A DNA stretch of 64,000 bases from Caballeronia cordobensis (lineage in GTDB: Bacteria > Pseudomonadota > Gammaproteobacteria > Burkholderiales > Burkholderiaceae), in contig NZ_FCNY02000004.1 of the NCBI RefSeq assembly GCF_001544575.2, positions 372,001 to 436,000 on the forward strand, read 5' to 3'. Made by a program: the position numbers and the translations under genes. How positions within the stretch are numbered: the first letter of the stretch is position 1; each line of letters starts with the position of its first letter. This document shows positions 60,501 through 64,000 of this stretch, piece by piece. The notes beneath the pieces were generated by a model. That model saw only the letters and a program-made list of their open reading frames with translations. It was not told the origin of the DNA and did not search any database.

Positions 60501-60977
60501 TCACGACGTCACGCGCGTGATGCCGCCGCTCGACAAGAGACGCACGCGCTCGCCGGCATAGAACATCTGGCCATCGGCGGCCTGAGTGATCGCGCGCAGA
60601 TCGCCGTTATCCAGCCGCACGGTAATCTCGAGCCCGTGCTGCTTTTCCATCCGGTCCTGCACCTGATCGCCCGCCACCGCGCCCGCGATTCCGCCGATCA
60701 CGCCGGAAAGCAGCGAGCCATGCCCGCGGCCGATCGCGCTGCCCGCGACCGCGCCGAGCAAGCCGCCGCCGATCGCCCCGAGCGCGCCCGGCCGGCCGTC
60801 GTTATCGTCGATGGTGACAGGGCGCACGCTCTCGACGGTCGCCATCCGCACCGTCTGTTCGCGCTGGGTCTGCATGCTGTCGTACACGTCGGCGGAATTG
60901 CCCATCGACGCGCAGCCGCTCATGCCCACCGTGCAGGCGACGGCCAATGCACATACGGCGATAGTCGACTTGTTCAT
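60501..60977 (-). CDS. SlyB-like glycine-zipper lipoprotein
   Basis: A 158-residue lipoprotein with lipobox VGMSGCAS (Cys near 22). A glycine-zipper 2TM domain follows (LGAIGGGLLGAVAGSAIGRGHGSLLSGVIGGIAGAVAGDQVQDRMEKQ), then a C-terminal strand domain (LEITVRLDNGDLRAITQAADGQMF). Such Rick_17kDa/SlyB proteins sit in the outer membrane and are involved in envelope integrity. Upstream of it a short AT-rich gap separates a divergent gene at 61158. Confidence 0.88.
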   Translation of the reverse strand: MNKSTIAVCALAVACTVGMSGCASMGNSADVYDSMQTQREQTVRMATVESVRPVTIDDNDGRPGALGAIGGGLLGAVAGSAIGRGHGSLLSGVIGGIAGAVAGDQVQDRMEKQHGLEITVRLDNGDLRAITQAADGQMFYAGERVRLLSSGGITRVTS

Positions 60978-61157
60978 TTTTCTCTCCTCGAATCGGACGA
61001 TGTCTCGTTGGAATCGGCCCGCGTTTCGTGCATCGCGGCGCCATGTGGAGCATCGTAAAGAGGCCGAATGAGCGCGGAATTACGCGTCGCGGCGCGCTTG
61101 ACCTGCATGATTGAAGCGCTTATACAGGAACGTCACCGCTCGCGACCGGAGTCCTGA

Positions 61158-61919
61158 ATGACGAGAAACGCGCTTTCCCTCGTGCTGTGCGCCGTTGCCC
61201 TCGCCGCGTGTTCGACGGACAGCGCCAATACGTCCGCCACCGCGCCGCCCGGATCGGTCACGGCGACACTTCCCCCCGGCGGCGTCTACAAGGGCGCGCT
61301 CAAAGGCAGCTCCGCCGACGCCACGCTGCTCATGCTCTTCAACGGCGCCGCGTATCTCTTCTACAGCGGCGCGGGCGGGACCGGTCTCGCGGGCGTCGCG
61401 GTCGCGGCCCACGGCGCGCAGGCGGGCAACGGGCGTTTCACCAGCGATTCGGCGTTCGACTATCGTGTGGGGAAAGCGAGCGCGTCGGCGGCCGTGTTCA
61501 GCGCCGACTTCTCGCACGCGCCGGCCGTCGCCGCCACCGTCGCGGACACAGACGGCGCGGCGCTCGCGTTTTCCGGCCGCGCCGCGCCGATGCTCGACAT
61601 CGCGCCGAGTAAGGCCAACGCGGGCGGACTCTACAGCGGACGCGGCATGTCCCTCGCCGGGACGACGCAGACGCGCATCACCGTGGCCGGCGACGGCTAT
61701 CTGGCCGGCAGCACGACCTCCGGCTGCATCTTCCGCGGAACCGTCGCGCCGCACGAAGGCGCGAACGCATACGACGTCTCGGTGACGTTCGGTCCCGCGC
61801 CCTGCCCCCTCCCCGATGCGACCGTGACCGGTAACGCGGTGCTCGACGGCGCCCGACTGCTGGTTGCGTTGCCAAGCCCGGATCGCGCGGACGTGTTCCT
61901 CTTCGACGGGCGGAAATAG
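61158..61919 (+). CDS. Hypothetical lipoprotein of 253 residues
   Basis: Signal peptide with lipobox (LCAVALAACSTD, Cys near 18), then a Ser/Thr/Ala-rich linker (SANTSATAPPGSVTATLPPGG) and a beta-rich body with repeating YKGALKGSSADATLLML, GLYSGRGMSLAG and FRGTVAPHEGANAYDVSVTFG units. The internal similarity suggests two or three repeats of a beta-sandwich unit. Family not recognised. Divergent from the SlyB-like gene. Confidence 0.7.
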   Translation: MTRNALSLVLCAVALAACSTDSANTSATAPPGSVTATLPPGGVYKGALKGSSADATLLMLFNGAAYLFYSGAGGTGLAGVAVAAHGAQAGNGRFTSDSAFDYRVGKASASAAVFSADFSHAPAVAATVADTDGAALAFSGRAAPMLDIAPSKANAGGLYSGRGMSLAGTTQTRITVAGDGYLAGSTTSGCIFRGTVAPHEGANAYDVSVTFGPAPCPLPDATVTGNAVLDGARLLVALPSPDRADVFLFDGRK

Positions 61920-62117
61920 ATGCCGCGTGAAGACGCGGACCGCCGCGAAAGTTAAGCGCCCGTTGCTTACAAAGGCAATTTGTATCCTAAGATTGTTTCA
62001 CCGCAGGCAGCGTCGCGGCGTTCGCGTCCGGTTGCGTCTCGGGCCGTTCGCCTCGGCGAGAGTGGTCGTGTGTTGTTCAGTGCATCTTAAAAAGCCGTAC
62101 AACAGGAGACAACCCAG

Positions 62118-63395
62118 ATGAAGACAACGCTCAAGCTTTTGCCGTTGGCCGTAGGCACCCTGTTCGCCTGCCTGCCGTTCGCGAATGTGGCGAACGCCGC
62201 GCAGGACAACGTCAACACGCTGTCGAACTTCCGTCAGACCGGCAACGCCACGCCGGCGGAAAAGATTCCGCAAAGCGGAGCGACCGCCGATGCACTGCGC
62301 AAGAACCTCGAACAGATCAAGCTGCCGCCGGGCTTCAAGATCGAACTGTACGCGGTGGTGCCGGAAGCGCGTCACATGGCAATCGAGCCGTCGACGGGCG
62401 TGGTGTTCGTCGGTACGCGCAAGAATCGCGTGTGGCAGGTGACGGACCGGACGAAGCAGCGCGTTGCGAGCGATGTCGTGCAATTTGCCTCCTCGGTGAC
62501 GTTCAAGGTGCCCAACGGCGTGTGCTTCTCGCCGGACGGCGTGCTCTACGTCGTCGAGCAGAATCGCGTGCTCGCCTTTCCCGCCGCGCAGTTCTTCGGC
62601 GAAGGCGGGCCGGACGTCGCGGCGGCGGTCGTCGTGCCGCAGGGCAAGCTGATTCCGACGCAATTCGAGAGCTTCAACCACGGCGCGCGTGCATGCCGCG
62701 TCGGCCCGGACAAGAAGCTGTATATCGCGCTCGGCCAGCCGTGGAACGTGCCGCCGAAGGACAAGCTCGCCGAGCTCGACAAGAATGGGCTCGCGGGCAT
62801 CATCCGCATCGATCAGGACGGCAAGAACCGCGAAGTCTATGCGCACGGCGTGCGCAATTCGGTCGGTCTCGACTTCAATCCGAAGGACAAGACGCTGTGG
62901 TTCACGGACAACCAGGTCGACGGCATGGGCGACGACACGCCGCCCGGCGAGCTGGATCACGCGACCAAGGCCGGCGAGAATTTCGGCTTTCCGTGGTACG
63001 GCGGCGGCAAGGTGCGCACGGTCGAGTACAAGGACCAGAATCCGCCGGCGGGCGTGGTCTTCCCGCAGGTCGAGTTCGCCGCGCACGCCGCGGACCTCGG
63101 CATGTCGTTCTACAACGGCAAGATGTTCCCGCAGAAGTATCAGGGCGGCATCTTCGATGCGGAGCACGGTTCGTGGAACCGCACGAAGCCGGTTGGCGCG
63201 CGCATCATGTATATCCCGATCAAGGAAGACGGCACCGCGGGCGAGCCGGAAGTCTTCGCGCAAGGCTGGCTCACCGAGAGCGGCGAATACATGGGCCGTC
63301 CGGTGGACGTGCAGGTGCTCCAGGACGGCTCGCTGCTCGTCTCCGACGACTACGCGGGCGCGATCTATCGCATCTCGTATTCGGGGGCCAAATGA
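62118..63395 (+). CDS. Secreted sorbosone/glucose dehydrogenase-like (PQQ-type beta-propeller) protein
   Basis: A 425-residue protein with a signal peptide ([21 protein letters not shown]). The six-bladed propeller motif is seen in [68 protein letters not shown] and [20 protein letters not shown], as in L-sorbosone dehydrogenases. It would oxidise an aldose or aldehyde in the periplasm using PQQ. An AGGAGA ribosome site precedes the ATG. The next gene, a cytochrome c, overlaps its stop (ATGA), consistent with a dehydrogenase-cytochrome electron-transfer pair. Confidence 0.9.
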   Translation: MKTTLKLLPLAVGTLFACLPFANVANAAQDNVNTLSNFRQTGNATPAEKIPQSGATADALRKNLEQIKLPPGFKIELYAVVPEARHMAIEPSTGVVFVGTRKNRVWQVTDRTKQRVASDVVQFASSVTFKVPNGVCFSPDGVLYVVEQNRVLAFPAAQFFGEGGPDVAAAVVVPQGKLIPTQFESFNHGARACRVGPDKKLYIALGQPWNVPPKDKLAELDKNGLAGIIRIDQDGKNREVYAHGVRNSVGLDFNPKDKTLWFTDNQVDGMGDDTPPGELDHATKAGENFGFPWYGGGKVRTVEYKDQNPPAGVVFPQVEFAAHAADLGMSFYNGKMFPQKYQGGIFDAEHGSWNRTKPVGARIMYIPIKEDGTAGEPEVFAQGWLTESGEYMGRPVDVQVLQDGSLLVSDDYAGAIYRISYSGAK

Positions 63396-63709
63396 AGAGA
63401 GCGTTGACGGGCGCGCTTCTGGCGGGCCTGCTCGCGGCGGCGGCGCACGCGTCGTTCGCCGCCGGCGACATCAAGGCCGGGCGGGCGAAGGCGGCGCAAT
63501 GCGCGGCGTGTCACGGCATCGACGGCATGTCGAAATTGCCCGAAGCGCCCAATCTCGCAGGGCAGACCGAGGAATATCTCGTGAAGGCGCTCAACGATTT
63601 CCGCACCGGCGCGCGCAAGAACGAAATGATGACGATGATGGCGAAAACCTTGTCGGACGCGGATGTGGCCAATCTCTCGGCGTATTACCACAGCCTCGGC
63701 AAGCAGTGA
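63392..63709 (+). CDS. Small periplasmic cytochrome c
   Basis: A 105-residue class-I cytochrome c from the ATG at 63392. Signal peptide ([19 protein letters not shown]), heme-binding CAACHG at about residues 36-41, and a Met axial ligand probably in [23 protein letters not shown]. Expected to take electrons from the upstream dehydrogenase and hand them to the respiratory chain. It overlaps the dehydrogenase gene by 4 bases. Confidence 0.92.
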   Translation: MKRALTGALLAGLLAAAAHASFAAGDIKAGRAKAAQCAACHGIDGMSKLPEAPNLAGQTEEYLVKALNDFRTGARKNEMMTMMAKTLSDADVANLSAYYHSLGKQ

Positions 63710-63775
63710 CATCGCCGGACGTGTTGCAATTTCGCTGCGGACCAAACCCGATTGCGATTTTTTTTGATTTAGGTA

Positions 63776-63803
63776 TTGACGTGGGGACTTAAGGGTTTAT
63801 ACT
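63776..63803 (+). promoter_or_regulatory. Near-consensus sigma-70 promoter
   Basis: TTGACG at 63776-63781 and TATACT at 63798-63803 with a 16-base spacer. This is the closest to consensus that I saw in the window. It has no coding gene downstream on its strand, only a short C/U-rich stretch and a terminator. Confidence 0.8.
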
Positions 63804-63809
63804 AAGACC

Positions 63810-63870
63810 TGTCTCCTCCATGTCTCAACCGATGTGGATTCAAGCCCGCTCATCGAAGCGGGCTTTTTTT
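63810..63870 (+). ncRNA. Candidate small RNA of about 60 nucleotides
   Basis: A predicted transcript starting about 7 bases after the -10 element and ending at a strong rho-independent terminator: arms AAGCCCGCT (63842-63850) and AGCGGGCTT (63857-63865), 6-base loop, T-run 63864-63870. Its 5' half is single-stranded and C/U-rich (GTCTCCTCCATGTCTC), complementary to ribosome-binding sites (AGGAG). No open frame of useful length. It fits a base-pairing regulatory RNA; target and family unknown. Confidence 0.65.
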
Positions 63871-63885
63871 CGCCCGAAATTCCCC

Positions 63886-64000
63886 TCAGCCTTCGTTCCC
63901 CTCGGACAGCCCGTCGCCCAGTTCGGCCTCGATCTGGTCGATGGACGGCAACGTCGCCTCCAGCGATTCTGGCACCTCGCGAAGCAGTTGATACTCAGCG
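63886..64000 (-). CDS. C-terminal fragment of an acidic protein, truncated by window edge
   Basis: The minus-strand frame ending in TGA at 63886-63888 reads, from the edge, AEYQLLREVPESLEAT, then LPSIDQIEAELGD and GLSEGNEG. It is acidic and helical. The rest of the gene is outside the window. Family not recognised. Confidence 0.5.
   Translation of the reverse strand, partial: AEYQLLREVPESLEATLPSIDQIEAELGDGLSEGNEG

Noticed and set aside
1..64000. CRISPR arrays, insertion sequences, prophage, integrons, tRNA or rRNA genes
   Set aside because: No regularly spaced repeats, transposase, integrase or phage structural proteins, or tRNA-like cloverleaf sequence was recognised on either strand.

Overview
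The window is high-GC DNA with Burkholderiaceae gene content, most likely from Paraburkholderia, Caballeronia or a close relative. The markers are several DUF4148 small secreted proteins, two Gram-negative trimeric porins, many LysR regulators, Csu-type pili and a two-partner secretion pair. I saw no tRNA, rRNA, CRISPR array, insertion sequence or prophage. It reads as chromosomal or chromid accessory DNA: catabolic, envelope and stress cassettes separated by regulators. Many long open frames antisense to the real genes are high-GC artefacts and are left out.

Layout. 1-4.5 kb: the distal part of a Csu-type chaperone-usher pilus operon (end of a subunit gene, chaperone, usher, tip-type SCPU protein), closed by a rho-independent terminator. 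4.8-6.5 kb: nitroreductase and a quinone-oxidoreductase-type dehydrogenase. 6.6-17.3 kb: a metal-homeostasis island made of a czcCBA-RS operon (minus strand), three DUF4148 genes, a ZIP transporter and a His-rich zinc-ribbon protein. CusR/CzcR-type boxes precede both the czc operon and the DUF4148 genes, and a MerR-type promoter precedes the zinc-ribbon/ZIP pair. 17.3-24 kb: a frameshifted SnoaL-like gene, DoxX, an aromatic-acid transporter with its divergent LysR gene, a retropepsin-PDZ lipoprotein and a DUF3616 protein.

24-33 kb: a catabolic operon (aldehyde dehydrogenase, MFS permease, enolase-superfamily enzyme, GMC oxidoreductase) with two tandem LysR genes downstream and a divergent porin; it looks like oxidation and dehydration or isomerisation of a sugar or sugar acid. 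33-38 kb: a convergent TpsA/TpsB pair. 38-42 kb: a bacteriophytochrome histidine kinase and a second porin. 42-48.5 kb: small unknown genes, then an HMG-CoA-lyase-like/CoA-transferase/MFS operon with a divergent LysR gene. 48.5-55.5 kb: DMT transporter with a His-rich tail, FAD-linked hydroxyacid dehydrogenase, SET-domain protein, glycine-zipper protein, PAS-GGDEF cyclase, SDR and a potassium channel. 55.5-64 kb: DHA2 exporter with divergent LysR, polysaccharide pyruvyl transferase, VapBC, lipoproteins, a sorbosone-dehydrogenase/cytochrome c pair, a candidate ~60-nt sRNA, and the end of a gene running off the edge.

The strongest candidates for something undescribed are the predicted metal regulon that includes the DUF4148 proteins and the short CU-rich sRNA near 63.8 kb. 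The MR/MLE-GMC-AldA cassette follows. All functions are inferred from sequence motifs and context; no database search was possible.
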